From Rhizobacter sp. (lineage in GTDB: Bacteria > Pseudomonadota > Gammaproteobacteria > Burkholderiales > Burkholderiaceae_C), in contig JADGRJ010000002.1 of the NCBI GenBank assembly GCA_017881025.1, forward strand, positions 1 to 55,667: a DNA stretch of 55,667 nt, read 5' to 3'. The notes below the pieces were generated by a model. That model did no database searches and was not told where the DNA came from. It saw nothing but the letters and a program-made list of their open reading frames with translations. Shown in pieces: positions 35,741-43,995 of this stretch (positions are counted from its first letter, which is position 1; each line of letters begins with the position of its first letter). Made by a program: the position numbers and the translations under genes.

Positions 35741-36646
35741 TCAGAGCACGGCGACGTCCAGCCTCATCCAGGCGTCGAAGGTCGCCCCCGGCGCGAGCGC
35801 GACCAGCCCGTGCGCCGCCGGCTCGGCCATGTGGATCGCGTTGCTGACGTGGCTCACCGGCTCGACGCAGAAGTAGTCGCGTTCGGGCGGCGTGTAGACG
35901 ACGAGGTAGGGCAGCGACGACGCGAGCTGGAGCGAGAAGCGCTCGTCGCGGATCCGCGCCGGCCCGCGCCAGCCCTCGAAGCAGCTGTCGAAGTCGAGGT
36001 GCGCCAGGTCGCTGTCGATGCCGTGCTGGGCGACCTTGCGCGTCGGCAGGAGCGTCGCGTCGGCGTCCCAGCGGTGCGAGAGCTCGATGTGCATCCGGCT
36101 GCGTGCCCGCTTGACGAAGTACGGGTGCCAGCCCAGGCCGACGGGCTGCTCCGCGTCGGCGTCGTTGGTGAGCTGCAGGCGGGCGCTGAACGACGCGGCG
36201 TCGAGGGCGAAGTACTGGCGCGCCGTGAACGCGAACGGCCAGTCGGCGTCGGCCTGGTGACGCAGCTCGAGGACGACCTCGAGCGCGCTCGACGAGACGA
36301 TGCGCCACGGCCGCTGCCAGCCGAGGCCGTGCAGCGAGTGCGGCGTGCCGGCGACGTTGGCGCGCGTCGAATGGTCCTTGCCGCGCCAGCGAAAGCGCCG
36401 GTAGCCGAGGCGGTTCGAGTACGGCACGAGCGGAAACATGGCCGACTCGTGCGCCGAGGCGAGGCGGGCCGGCTCGCTCGAGCGCAGGATCGGCGTCTCG
36501 CCGTGCCAGAGGCCGGCGACCGCGCCGCCGAGGTCGGCGCGCACTGCCAGGCGAAGCGCGCCGGCATGCAGCTCGAACGGCGCGGTTGCGGCGGCGGCGC
36601 GGACGCTCCGGGCGGTGTTCGCGTCGGGCTCGACGACATCGGTCAT
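35741..36646 (-). CDS. Aldose 1-epimerase (mutarotase) family protein
   Basis: A 301-residue galactose-mutarotase-like beta-sandwich protein that interconverts alpha and beta anomers of sugars. Active-site elements are PYSNRLGYRRFRW, GTPHSLHGLGWQRPW (first His), LGWHPYF (second His) and CVEPVSHVSNAIH (catalytic Glu). The N-terminal 24 residues are an Ala-rich tail. Specificity (aldose, or hexose-6-phosphate as in YeaD) is not clear. The ATG at 36646 overlaps the stop of the acetyltransferase gene (ATGA), so the two form a coupled pair. Confidence 0.88.
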   Translation of the reverse strand: MTDVVEPDANTARSVRAAAATAPFELHAGALRLAVRADLGGAVAGLWHGETPILRSSEPARLASAHESAMFPLVPYSNRLGYRRFRWRGKDHSTRANVAGTPHSLHGLGWQRPWRIVSSSALEVVLELRHQADADWPFAFTARQYFALDAASFSARLQLTNDADAEQPVGLGWHPYFVKRARSRMHIELSHRWDADATLLPTRKVAQHGIDSDLAHLDFDSCFEGWRGPARIRDERFSLQLASSLPYLVVYTPPERDYFCVEPVSHVSNAIHMAEPAAHGLVALAPGATFDAWMRLDVAVL

Positions 36647-37161
36647 TTGAGTTCGGCCTTCAGGTAGTGGGCGCCAGCGATCGGGTTGAAGTAATAGGGC
36701 GGGATCTCGACGAAGCCGAGCGAGGCGTAGAGCTCGCGCGCCGCCTCCATGTCGTCGAGGGTGTCGAGGAGCATCGCCGAATAGCCGGCGCGGCGCGCCT
36801 CGTCGAGCAGCGCCTGTGCGAGCACCCGGCCGAGGCCGACGCGGCGATAGGGCGGCCGCACGTAGAGCCGCTTCATCTCGCAGGCGTTGGCGTCGTCAGC
36901 GTCTTCGAAGCGGCGCAGCGCGCCGCACCCGGCGAGCTCGCCATCGACGTAAGCGAGCAGCAACTGGCCGGACGGCGGCGCGTACTCGCCGGGCAACGAC
37001 GCGATCTCGTCGTCGAAATTCTGGAAGCAAAGGTCGACGTCGAGGCTCGCCGCATATTCGCGAAAGACCGCCGCGGCGCTGGCGAGCTCGACGTCCGTGG
37101 TCGGCCGACGCAGCTCGATCCTGGGCGCTTTCGCCCCTCGCCTGGCCGCAACACGAGCCAT
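36643..37161 (-). CDS. GNAT-family N-acetyltransferase
   Basis: A 172-residue acetyl-CoA-dependent acetyltransferase with a single GNAT domain. The acetyl-CoA motif A is VRPPYRRVGLGRVLAQALLDEA (R-R-x-G-x-G), preceded by CEMKRLYV and followed by YSAMLLDTLDDMEAARELYASLGF. The C-terminal IPPYYFNPIAGAHYLKAEL is like that of small-amine acetyltransferases. The start at 37161 was chosen as the ATG nearest to the fold; an upstream in-frame start at 37245 would add 28 residues without conserved features. It is first in a pair with the epimerase. Substrate unknown. Confidence 0.8.
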   Translation of the reverse strand: MARVAARRGAKAPRIELRRPTTDVELASAAAVFREYAASLDVDLCFQNFDDEIASLPGEYAPPSGQLLLAYVDGELAGCGALRRFEDADDANACEMKRLYVRPPYRRVGLGRVLAQALLDEARRAGYSAMLLDTLDDMEAARELYASLGFVEIPPYYFNPIAGAHYLKAELK

Positions 37162-37301
37162 CCGCCGCTCATCCCCCTGCTCATCGACACCCGACAATAA
37201 CCGCAAAGCCGGTCCGGCCGGACGATTTGCAAGTGACGCTACCATCGGCGCGCCTGAATTGCGCCGCCCGCGCCGTCGCGTGAACCCCGGCTTCCCCCTC
37301 G

Positions 37302-39902
37302 ATGATGTCGTTCTTCTCCTTTTCTCCGGTTCGCCGCTTCGGCGCGCTCGCCGCCCTCGCCGCCCTGGTGTCGCTTGCCGTCGGCCTGCCCGCGCGAGCC
37401 GCCGAGGAGCCCGACGCCGGCGGCACGTTCACGACGCCGGGCTACCCGCAGCGCAACGTGCCCCAGGGCGCCAACACCGGCGGCCAGCCCGGCGCCAACG
37501 TCGGCACGCAGCCGGCGCAGATCGGCGGCCGCCCCGGCGGCGCGAACGCCAACATCGGCAACAACGGCGCGAACGCACGCACGGGCCGCGATCTCGGCGA
37601 CATGTTCCCGCGCCGGTCCGAGCCGGCGCCGCCGCCGAAGCCGAACGAGTTCCAGCGCTTCGTCGAAGGCGCGACCGGACGCCTGCTGCCGATCTTCGGC
37701 TCGACCTTCTTCGCCGACGCCGCCGACAACTTCCAGTCGCTCGACAACGTGCCGGTCTCGGCCGACTACACGATCGGCCCGGGCGACGAGATCGTGACGC
37801 GCGCCTGGGGATCGATCGACGTCGATTACCGGAGCACGGTCGACCGCAACGGCATGCTCAACCTGCCCAAGGTCGGCAGCTTCAACGTCGCCGGCGTCAA
37901 GGCCGCCGACCTCGAGAAGAACCTGCGCGCGCAGATCGGGCGCCTGTTCACCAACTTCGATCTCTCGGTCTCGCTCGGCCAGCTGCGCGGCCTGCGCGTC
38001 TTCGTCGTCGGCCCGGCGCAGCGCCCCGGCGTCGTCACGCTGTCGAGCCAGTCGACGCTGCTCTCGGCCGTCGTCGCCGCGGGCGGGCCGAGCCCGTCGG
38101 GATCGATGCGCAGGATCCTGCTGCGCCGCGACGGCAAGGTCATCTCCGAGCTCGACGTCTACGAGTTCCTGGTCCAGGGCGACAAGTCGAAGGACGTCCA
38201 GCTGGTCGCCGGCGACGTCGTCGTCTTCCAGCCGGCCGGGCCGCGCGTCGCCCTCACCGGCTCGATCGACACGCCGGCGATCTACGAGCTGAAGAGCGCC
38301 CAGGAGCCGATCCGCGAGGTGCTGCGCTACGCCGGCGGCGCGCCGGTGCTCGCCAATCCGAACCGCGTCCAGCTCGAGCGGATCGATCCGGCGCAGCCGC
38401 TCGCGACCCGCTTCGTCGAGACCTTCCGCCTCGACGCCGCCGGCCAGCAGACGGCGCTGCGCGACGGCGACGTCGTCACCCTGCTCGCGATCTCGCCGCA
38501 GTTCGCCAACGCGGTGACGCTGAAGGGCCACGTCGCCCAGCCGCTGCGCTATCCGTTCACCCCCGGAATGCGCATCCGCGACCTCATCCCCGACCGCGAC
38601 GCCCTCATCACGCCCGACTTCTACCGGAGGAAGAACCTGCTCGTCCAGGTGATCGAGGACGACGATCGCGTCAGGCGGCGCGAAGACAGCGACCGCGCCG
38701 CCGACGGCGCGACGCGCGGCGGGCGCAGCGCCGCCGATTTCGCGCAAGGCGTCGGCGGCAGCCCGGACGCGCGCAGCGACAGCCGCAGCAGCGACGTCCG
38801 CCAGGGCAGCGACCGCACGAACAACGATCGCTCGATGATCGATCGGCCGCGCGGCGAGCGCAGTGCCATCCGCGAGGAAGATCGGATTGCCGCGACGCGG
38901 GCGCGGCGCACGCCGGCCGCGCTCTTCGACGAGCTGAACTGGGACTACGCGACGATCGAGCGGCTGAACGCCGACCTCAGCACCGAGGTGATCGCCTTCA
39001 ACCTCGGCAAGGCGGTGCTGCAGGGCGACGAGGCCAGCAACATCGCGCTCGCACCGGGCGACGTCGTCACCGTCTACAGCCAGAAGGACGTCCGCGTTCC
39101 GGTCGCGCGCCAGACGCGCCTGGTCTCGCTCGAAGGCGAGGTCAACGCGCCCGGGATCTACCAGCTGCAGGCGGGCGAGACGCTGAAGAGCCTGATCGCG
39201 CGCGCCGGCGGCTTCACACCCCAGGCCTACGTGTACGGCCTCGACCTGAGCCGCGAGGAGACGCGCGTGCGCCAGCGCGAGAACCTCGCCTCCGCGATCA
39301 GCCGGCTGGAGGCGCTCTCGGCGACGCAGGCGGCGCGCGACGCCGCCAACCGGCGCGACGATGCCGCCGGCGCGGCATCGACGACGGTGGTCAGCAACAC
39401 GGCGACGCAGGCGCAGCTGGCGCGCCTGTCGCGCATCCAGCCGAACGGCCGCATCGCCCTCGAGCTGACGCCCGAGATCCGCTCGATCGACGCCTTGCCC
39501 GACCTGCCGCTCGAGCACGGCGACCGCATCAGCGTGCCGCCGCGGCCGGGCTTCGTCACCGTCGCCGGCGCCGTCGTCAACAGCAACGCCTTCGTCTGGA
39601 AGCCCGGCCGCACGGCAGGCGACTACCTGCGCCTGGCCGGTGCCGACGAGGCTGCCGACACCGCCAACATGTTCATCCTGCGCGCCGACGGCACCGTCAA
39701 CAGCGCGGTCGACCGGCGCGGCTTCTTCGGCCGCGGCGGGCTCGAATCGCAGGTGCTGCAGCCGGGCGACGCGCTGGTGGTGCCGAACCAGCTCGACTTC
39801 GAGACCTGGGGCCGCGCGCTGGTGCGAAACCTCAAGGACTTCGCCCAGATCATTTCCGGCTTCGGCATCGGCATCGCCGCCATCCACGCCATCAACAACT
39901 GA
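37302..39902 (+). CDS. Large polysaccharide biosynthesis/export protein with SLBB domains (Wza-like)
   Basis: An 866-residue exported protein, more than twice the length of E. coli Wza. A signal peptide (1 to about 34, ending LPARAA) is followed by a Gly/Asn/Pro-rich disordered part (about 36-100). The Poly_export domain comes next (SADYTIGPGDEIVTRAWGSID, then KVGSFNVAGVK). Several SLBB repeats then follow (VFVVGPAQRPGVVTL, ALTGSIDTPAIYELK, LEGEVNAPGIYQLQAGETLKSLI, VAGAVVNSNAFVWKPGRTAGDYL). A charged Arg/Asp/Ser-rich insertion (about 452-525) interrupts the SLBB series. The last 20 residues are hydrophobic. The signal peptide lacks an obvious lipobox cysteine, unlike Wza. With the Wzz-like gene five bases downstream it forms an envelope-spanning export pair, yet no glycosyltransferase is nearby. 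Confidence 0.87.
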   Translation: MMSFFSFSPVRRFGALAALAALVSLAVGLPARAAEEPDAGGTFTTPGYPQRNVPQGANTGGQPGANVGTQPAQIGGRPGGANANIGNNGANARTGRDLGDMFPRRSEPAPPPKPNEFQRFVEGATGRLLPIFGSTFFADAADNFQSLDNVPVSADYTIGPGDEIVTRAWGSIDVDYRSTVDRNGMLNLPKVGSFNVAGVKAADLEKNLRAQIGRLFTNFDLSVSLGQLRGLRVFVVGPAQRPGVVTLSSQSTLLSAVVAAGGPSPSGSMRRILLRRDGKVISELDVYEFLVQGDKSKDVQLVAGDVVVFQPAGPRVALTGSIDTPAIYELKSAQEPIREVLRYAGGAPVLANPNRVQLERIDPAQPLATRFVETFRLDAAGQQTALRDGDVVTLLAISPQFANAVTLKGHVAQPLRYPFTPGMRIRDLIPDRDALITPDFYRRKNLLVQVIEDDDRVRRREDSDRAADGATRGGRSAADFAQGVGGSPDARSDSRSSDVRQGSDRTNNDRSMIDRPRGERSAIREEDRIAATRARRTPAALFDELNWDYATIERLNADLSTEVIAFNLGKAVLQGDEASNIALAPGDVVTVYSQKDVRVPVARQTRLVSLEGEVNAPGIYQLQAGETLKSLIARAGGFTPQAYVYGLDLSREETRVRQRENLASAISRLEALSATQAARDAANRRDDAAGAASTTVVSNTATQAQLARLSRIQPNGRIALELTPEIRSIDALPDLPLEHGDRISVPPRPGFVTVAGAVVNSNAFVWKPGRTAGDYLRLAGADEAADTANMFILRADGTVNSAVDRRGFFGRGGLESQVLQPGDALVVPNQLDFETWGRALVRNLKDFAQIISGFGIGIAAIHAINN

Positions 39903-39907
39903 CGCCG

Positions 39908-41158
39908 ATGCTCAGCGCCAACTCGACCACGCCGCAGGACGCGGCCCAGGCGCTCTACGACAGCAAGAGCGACGACGAAGGCGGTCCGGCGATCTCGCTC
40001 ACCGACGTCCTCACCTGGCTCGGCGAGAAGAAGGCGCTGATCGGCGTTGTCACCGCCGGCGTCGCCGTTCTCTCGGTCATCGTCGCGCTCCTGCTGCCGC
40101 CGGTCTACACGGCGCGAACGACCTTCCTCGCCCCCGGATCGCAGCAGCAGAGCGGCTCGGCGGCGGCGCTCGCGGCGCTCGGCTCGCTCGGCGGCATCGC
40201 CGGCGGCCTGGGCGCGAAGACGCCCGACGACCTCTACGTCGCCCTGCTGAAGAGCGACAGCGTGCAACGCGGCCTCGACGCTCGCTTCAACCTCAAGGCG
40301 CACTACGACGTCGACAACAACGAGGCCTTGCGCAAGGCGCTGCCGAACTACGTGCGCGTCAGCTCCGACAAGAAGAGCGGCGTGATCAGCGTCGAGGTCG
40401 ACGACAAGGAGCCGAAGTTCGCCGCCGACCTCGCCAACGCGCACGAAGCCGAAGTGACCAAGCTGCTCGGCCGCCTCGCCGTCTCGGAAGCGCAGCTGCG
40501 CCGCGCCTTCTTCGAGAAGCAGCTGCAGGAGACCAAGGAAAACCTCATCAAGGCCGAGCAGTCGCTGCAGGCGGTGCAGGAGAAATCGGGCGTCATCGTC
40601 CTCGACAAGCAGGCCGAGGCGCTGATCGGCAACGCCGCACTGCTGCGCGCGCAGATCAGCGAGCGAGAAGTACAGCTGCGGGTGCTGCGCACCTCGGCGA
40701 CGGAGCAGAACCCGGCCGTGATGCGCCTCAACTCCGAGCTGCGCGGATTGCGTGCCGAGCTGGCGCGGATGGAATCGAGCCAGGCCGGCGCGCCCGGCAG
40801 CGCGGTCGACATGCCGGTCGGCCGGATCCCCGAGGCGGCGGTCGACTACGTGCGCGCGCGCCGCGAGCTGAAGCTGCAGGAGACGCTGCTCGAGAGCATG
40901 GTGCGCCAGTACGAGATCGCCAAGCTCGACGAGGCCAAGGAAGGTCCTTCGCTGCAGCAGGTCGACGTCGCGCTGGTCCCCGACCACAAGTCGCGGCCGG
41001 CGCGCGGCGTGATCGTCCTGGCCAGCACCCTGGTCGCGCTGCTGCTCGTCTCGGCGTGGGTCGTCGTGCGCCGCTACACGGAGACACTGCGCGCCGGCGA
41101 TCCGGCGGCGGCGTCGGCGTGGCGCGGCCTCGTCCGCGCCTGGAGCTTCAGGCCCTGA
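39908..41158 (+). CDS. Wzz/chain-length determinant-like inner-membrane protein
   Basis: A 416-residue polysaccharide co-polymerase. A cytoplasmic N-terminus (1-45) is followed by TM1 (about 46-66, ending LLLPPVYTA). The Wzz segment TARTTFLAPGSQQQSG comes next, then a long periplasmic helical region with coiled-coil character (about 160-340) and a proline/lysine motif DHKSRPARG just before TM2 (about 372-392). There is no C-terminal tyrosine kinase domain and no Tyr cluster. It is probably the inner-membrane partner of the SLBB protein encoded just upstream, setting chain length or opening the export channel. Its last 11 bases overlap the convergent VOC gene. Confidence 0.87.
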   Translation: MLSANSTTPQDAAQALYDSKSDDEGGPAISLTDVLTWLGEKKALIGVVTAGVAVLSVIVALLLPPVYTARTTFLAPGSQQQSGSAAALAALGSLGGIAGGLGAKTPDDLYVALLKSDSVQRGLDARFNLKAHYDVDNNEALRKALPNYVRVSSDKKSGVISVEVDDKEPKFAADLANAHEAEVTKLLGRLAVSEAQLRRAFFEKQLQETKENLIKAEQSLQAVQEKSGVIVLDKQAEALIGNAALLRAQISEREVQLRVLRTSATEQNPAVMRLNSELRGLRAELARMESSQAGAPGSAVDMPVGRIPEAAVDYVRARRELKLQETLLESMVRQYEIAKLDEAKEGPSLQQVDVALVPDHKSRPARGVIVLASTLVALLLVSAWVVVRRYTETLRAGDPAAASAWRGLVRAWSFRP

Positions 41159-41840
41159 ACCGCGCCGGCGCGGGCGCCGTCAAGGCGACTCGACCGCGCG
41201 GCCCGACCAGCACCGCGCGCAGCGGCGACGAAGGTTCGCCGGCCTCGGCGAGGTGGCGCAGGTGCGCGGCGAGCTCGGTGGCAATGCCGCCGACCTGGAG
41301 CGACTCGATCGCGACGCCGCTCGCCGGCAGCACGTCGCTCGGGTGCTCGCCCGACCACTGGATCCAGAGCGGCATCGCGCCGGCCGACGGCCGGCGGCCG
41401 TCGCCGGGCAGCGCGATGCGCCAACGCAGCATGCCGCGCGGCGTCATCCGCTCGGCGGCGACGATGCGGCCGGGATCGTGGCCGGCGCTGCGCAACGCCG
41501 CCACCGTCGCGTCGATGTCGTCGCTGCGCGCGACCCAGTGGACCAGACGCGGCTCGGCGATCGCCGCCTGCAGCGACGCGTCGTCGAGATCGAACCAGCG
41601 CCGCTGCGCCGGCGCCGGCGCCTCGGGATCGATCGCGATGAGCTCGAGGTAGGCCTTCGGAAAGCGCGCCGACGCCAGCGCGAGCAGCAGGTTGTGCGTG
41701 CCCATCAGGGCATGCCGCCCGCCGGGCGCCGGCGCGACGCCGAAGGTCGCTTCGCACCAGGCGCGGCCGGCGTCGAGGCTGCGGCAGGCGACGACGAGAT
41801 GATCGAGCGCGATCGCCGGCGCGACTGCCTCGTCGCTCAC
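41148..41840 (-). CDS. VOC-superfamily protein (Glyoxalase_3-like)
   Basis: A 230-residue protein with a vicinal-oxygen-chelate fold. The N-terminal strand pattern ALDHLVVACRSLDAGRAWCEATFGVAPAPGGRHALMG is typical of the Glyoxalase-like domain 3. It continues with AYLELIAIDP and a second half around HWVARSDDIDATVAALRSAGHDPG. No reaction can be deduced, as metal ligands differ between subfamilies. The GTG start (41840) is fixed by its GTGA overlap with the phzF-like gene; it is the third gene of a coupled set. Its 3' end overlaps the wzz-like gene on the opposite strand by 11 bases. Confidence 0.78.
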   Translation of the reverse strand: MSDEAVAPAIALDHLVVACRSLDAGRAWCEATFGVAPAPGGRHALMGTHNLLLALASARFPKAYLELIAIDPEAPAPAQRRWFDLDDASLQAAIAEPRLVHWVARSDDIDATVAALRSAGHDPGRIVAAERMTPRGMLRWRIALPGDGRRPSAGAMPLWIQWSGEHPSDVLPASGVAIESLQVGGIATELAAHLRHLAEAGEPSSPLRAVLVGPRGRVALTAPAPARFRA

Positions 41841-42673
41841 AGCTCGACGTCGCCGCGGATGCAGGTGACGCTGTCGCCGCCGACCCAGATCGTCGTGCCT
41901 TCGCGGGCGATGCGGACGCGGCCGGCGCGGCCGAGGCGAGTGCCCTGCGCCGCGACGTAGCGCTCGGGCGCGCGGCCCGAGCCGATCAGCCATTCGCCGA
42001 GGCCGGCGTTGAGGCTGCCGGTCACGGGGTCTTCGTAGAGCGACGGCAGGCCGACGAAGCCGCGCACTTCGAACGCGCACTCGCTGCCCGACGGATGCGC
42101 GCCAACGACGCCGACCGACGCGAAGCGCTTCATTCGCGCCGCGTCGGGCTCGAGCGCGAGGACGGTCGCCGCCGAGTCGAGCTGGAGGCTGAGCCAGTTC
42201 GGTCCGTTCTTCAGCCATTGCGAAGCGACGAGGTGCTCGCGGTGGGTGCCGAGCGCCGCGAGGACGGCGTCGAGATCGTCGGCGCTCACCTCGGCGCGAG
42301 CGAGCGGCGGCGCCGCGAAGGCGGCGCCGGCGGCGTCGAGCTTGATCCGCACCAGGCCGACGCCGCACTGCTGGACGACCTCGGCCGGCGCGCGCGGGCG
42401 GCCGCCGCGCTCTCGCCACGCGTGGCAGCTGCCGAGCGTCGGATGCCCCGCGAACGGCAGCTCGCCGCCCGGCGTGAAGATGCGGACGCGGTAATCGGCG
42501 GCGGCATCGGTCGGGGCGAGCAGGAAGGCCGTCTCGCTCAGGTTGGTCCAGCGCGCGAACGCCTGCATGCGCTCGTCGTCGAGGGCATCGGCGCCGTGGA
42601 CGACGGCGAGCGGATTGCCGCGCAACGCCGTCGCGGTGAAGACGTCGACCTGCGTGAAAGCAAAGCGGCTCAT
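41837..42673 (-). CDS. PhzF-family isomerase/epimerase-like protein
   Basis: A 278-residue protein of the PhzF/diaminopimelate-epimerase fold. The family's general acid/base Glu is in NLSETAFLLAP. GGELPFAGHPTLGSCHAW and EDPVTGSLNAGLGEWLI, the second-half counterpart, are complete, so the active site looks functional. PhzF of phenazine synthesis isomerises a dihydro-hydroxyanthranilate, but no other phenazine gene occurs here; most PhzF-like proteins have unknown substrates. ATGA overlap with the aminotransferase gene and GTGA overlap with the VOC gene show a single coupled operon. Confidence 0.87.
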   Translation of the reverse strand: MSRFAFTQVDVFTATALRGNPLAVVHGADALDDERMQAFARWTNLSETAFLLAPTDAAADYRVRIFTPGGELPFAGHPTLGSCHAWRERGGRPRAPAEVVQQCGVGLVRIKLDAAGAAFAAPPLARAEVSADDLDAVLAALGTHREHLVASQWLKNGPNWLSLQLDSAATVLALEPDAARMKRFASVGVVGAHPSGSECAFEVRGFVGLPSLYEDPVTGSLNAGLGEWLIGSGRAPERYVAAQGTRLGRAGRVRIAREGTTIWVGGDSVTCIRGDVEL

Positions 42674-43929
42674 CGGGCGACCTCGGCGCGGCGCGAGGCT
42701 TTCTTCGCCGCGCGAGGCGGCGCCGCTTCTTCGCGCAGGTCGCGCAGCGCGGCGGCGAGGGCGACGATGCCCCGCTCGATGGCGTCGGCGTCGACGGTCA
42801 CGAACGAGAGGCGCAAGGTGTTGGCGCGCGCCGCGCCGGCGAAGAACGGCGCGCCCGGAACGAAGGCGACGCCGCGGGCCACCGCCTTGACGAGCAGCGC
42901 TTCGCTGTCGACGCCTTCCGGCAGCTCGACCCAGAAGAACATGCCGCCGCCCGGCATCTGCCAGCGGCACGCGAGCGCCCCCTCGGTCGGCAGGTGGGCG
43001 GCGAGCGCCGCCTGCATCGCGTCGCGCTGGACGCGGTAGCGGCTGCGGATCGTCGGCACGTGCGCGTCGAGGAATCCCGAGCGGACGATCTCGTGGACGA
43101 TGCGCTGGTTGAAGCCCGGCGTGTGCAGGTCGGCGGCCTGCTTGGCCTGGACCAGCTTGGCGAAGACCCCGTCCGGCGCGATCGCGTAGCCGAGGCGAAG
43201 CCCCGGCGCGAGGACCTTCGAGAAGCTGCCGAGGTAGATCGTTCCTTCGCGCCAGTGCGAGGCGATCGGCGCCGGCGGCGGGGCGTCGTACCAGAGATCG
43301 CCGTACGGGTTGTCCTCGACGATCGGCACGCCGGCGCTCGCGGCGGCGCGGGCGAGGTCGGCGCGGCGGCGCGCGTCGATCGAGCGGCCGCTCGGGTTCT
43401 GGAAGTTGGGCAGCGCGTAGAGGAAACGCGCGCCGGCGCTCGTCGCGAGCGCGTCGGGCAGCGGCCCGCCGTCGTCGCAGGCGACGCTCACGAACTCGGG
43501 CTCGTAGGGAACGAAGGCCTGCAGCGCGCCGAGGTAGGTCGGCGACTCGACGGCGACGCGGCTGCCGGCGTCGATCAGCACCTTGCCGACGAGGTCGAGC
43601 CCCTGCTGCGATCCGGTCGTGATCAGGACCTGCGCCGCGCTCACCGCGACGCCCTGGCGCGCCATCTCGCCGGCGACCCATTCGCGCAGCGGCCCGAAGC
43701 CCTCGCTCGCCGCGTACTGCAGCGCCTCGCGCGGCGTGTCTCGCAGGACGCGCGCCGTCGCCTCGCGCACCGCCTCGACCGGAAAGGTCAGCGCCGATGG
43801 CAGGCCGCCGGCGAGCGAGATGATTCCCGGCAGCTCGGTGAGTTTGAGGATCTCGCGGATCGCCGACGGGTTCATCCGCGCCGTCCGCGCGGCGAGCTGC
43901 CAGGGTGAAGCAGGGAAAGTCGGTGCCAT
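42670..43929 (-). CDS. PLP-dependent class I aminotransferase (LysN/2-aminoadipate aminotransferase-like)
   Basis: A 419-residue fold-type I aminotransferase. N-terminal MNPSAIREILKLTELPGIISLAGGLP is characteristic of the LysN/ARO8/MocR-catalytic-domain group. Other markers are TTGSQQGLDLVGK, YALPNFQNPSG, VEDNPYGDLWYD and the Schiff-base lysine in LGSFSKVLAPGLRLGY, with the phosphate/carboxylate Arg in LRLSFV. There is no N-terminal GntR DNA-binding domain, so it is an enzyme and not a MocR regulator. It probably transfers amino groups from 2-aminoadipate, aromatic or branched amino acids. First gene of the operon with phzF-like and VOC genes. A C-terminal Ala/Lys/Arg-rich tail (about 398-419) is extra. 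Confidence 0.87.
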   Translation of the reverse strand: MAPTFPASPWQLAARTARMNPSAIREILKLTELPGIISLAGGLPSALTFPVEAVREATARVLRDTPREALQYAASEGFGPLREWVAGEMARQGVAVSAAQVLITTGSQQGLDLVGKVLIDAGSRVAVESPTYLGALQAFVPYEPEFVSVACDDGGPLPDALATSAGARFLYALPNFQNPSGRSIDARRRADLARAAASAGVPIVEDNPYGDLWYDAPPPAPIASHWREGTIYLGSFSKVLAPGLRLGYAIAPDGVFAKLVQAKQAADLHTPGFNQRIVHEIVRSGFLDAHVPTIRSRYRVQRDAMQAALAAHLPTEGALACRWQMPGGGMFFWVELPEGVDSEALLVKAVARGVAFVPGAPFFAGAARANTLRLSFVTVDADAIERGIVALAAALRDLREEAAPPRAAKKASRRAEVAR

Positions 43930-43995
43930 CGCGATCTCGATCGACGCCGCAGCGAACGCGCTGCCGGCGGCTCAGTGTAGAGGCGGCGCGCGCCG

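Noticed and set aside
41837-42673. Phenazine biosynthesis locus
   Set aside because: Only a PhzF-fold protein is present; no phzABCDEG homologues occur in the window, and PhzF-like proteins are widespread with other roles.
42670-43929. MocR/PdxR-type transcription regulator
   Set aside because: The aminotransferase domain begins at once; there is no N-terminal winged-helix domain.
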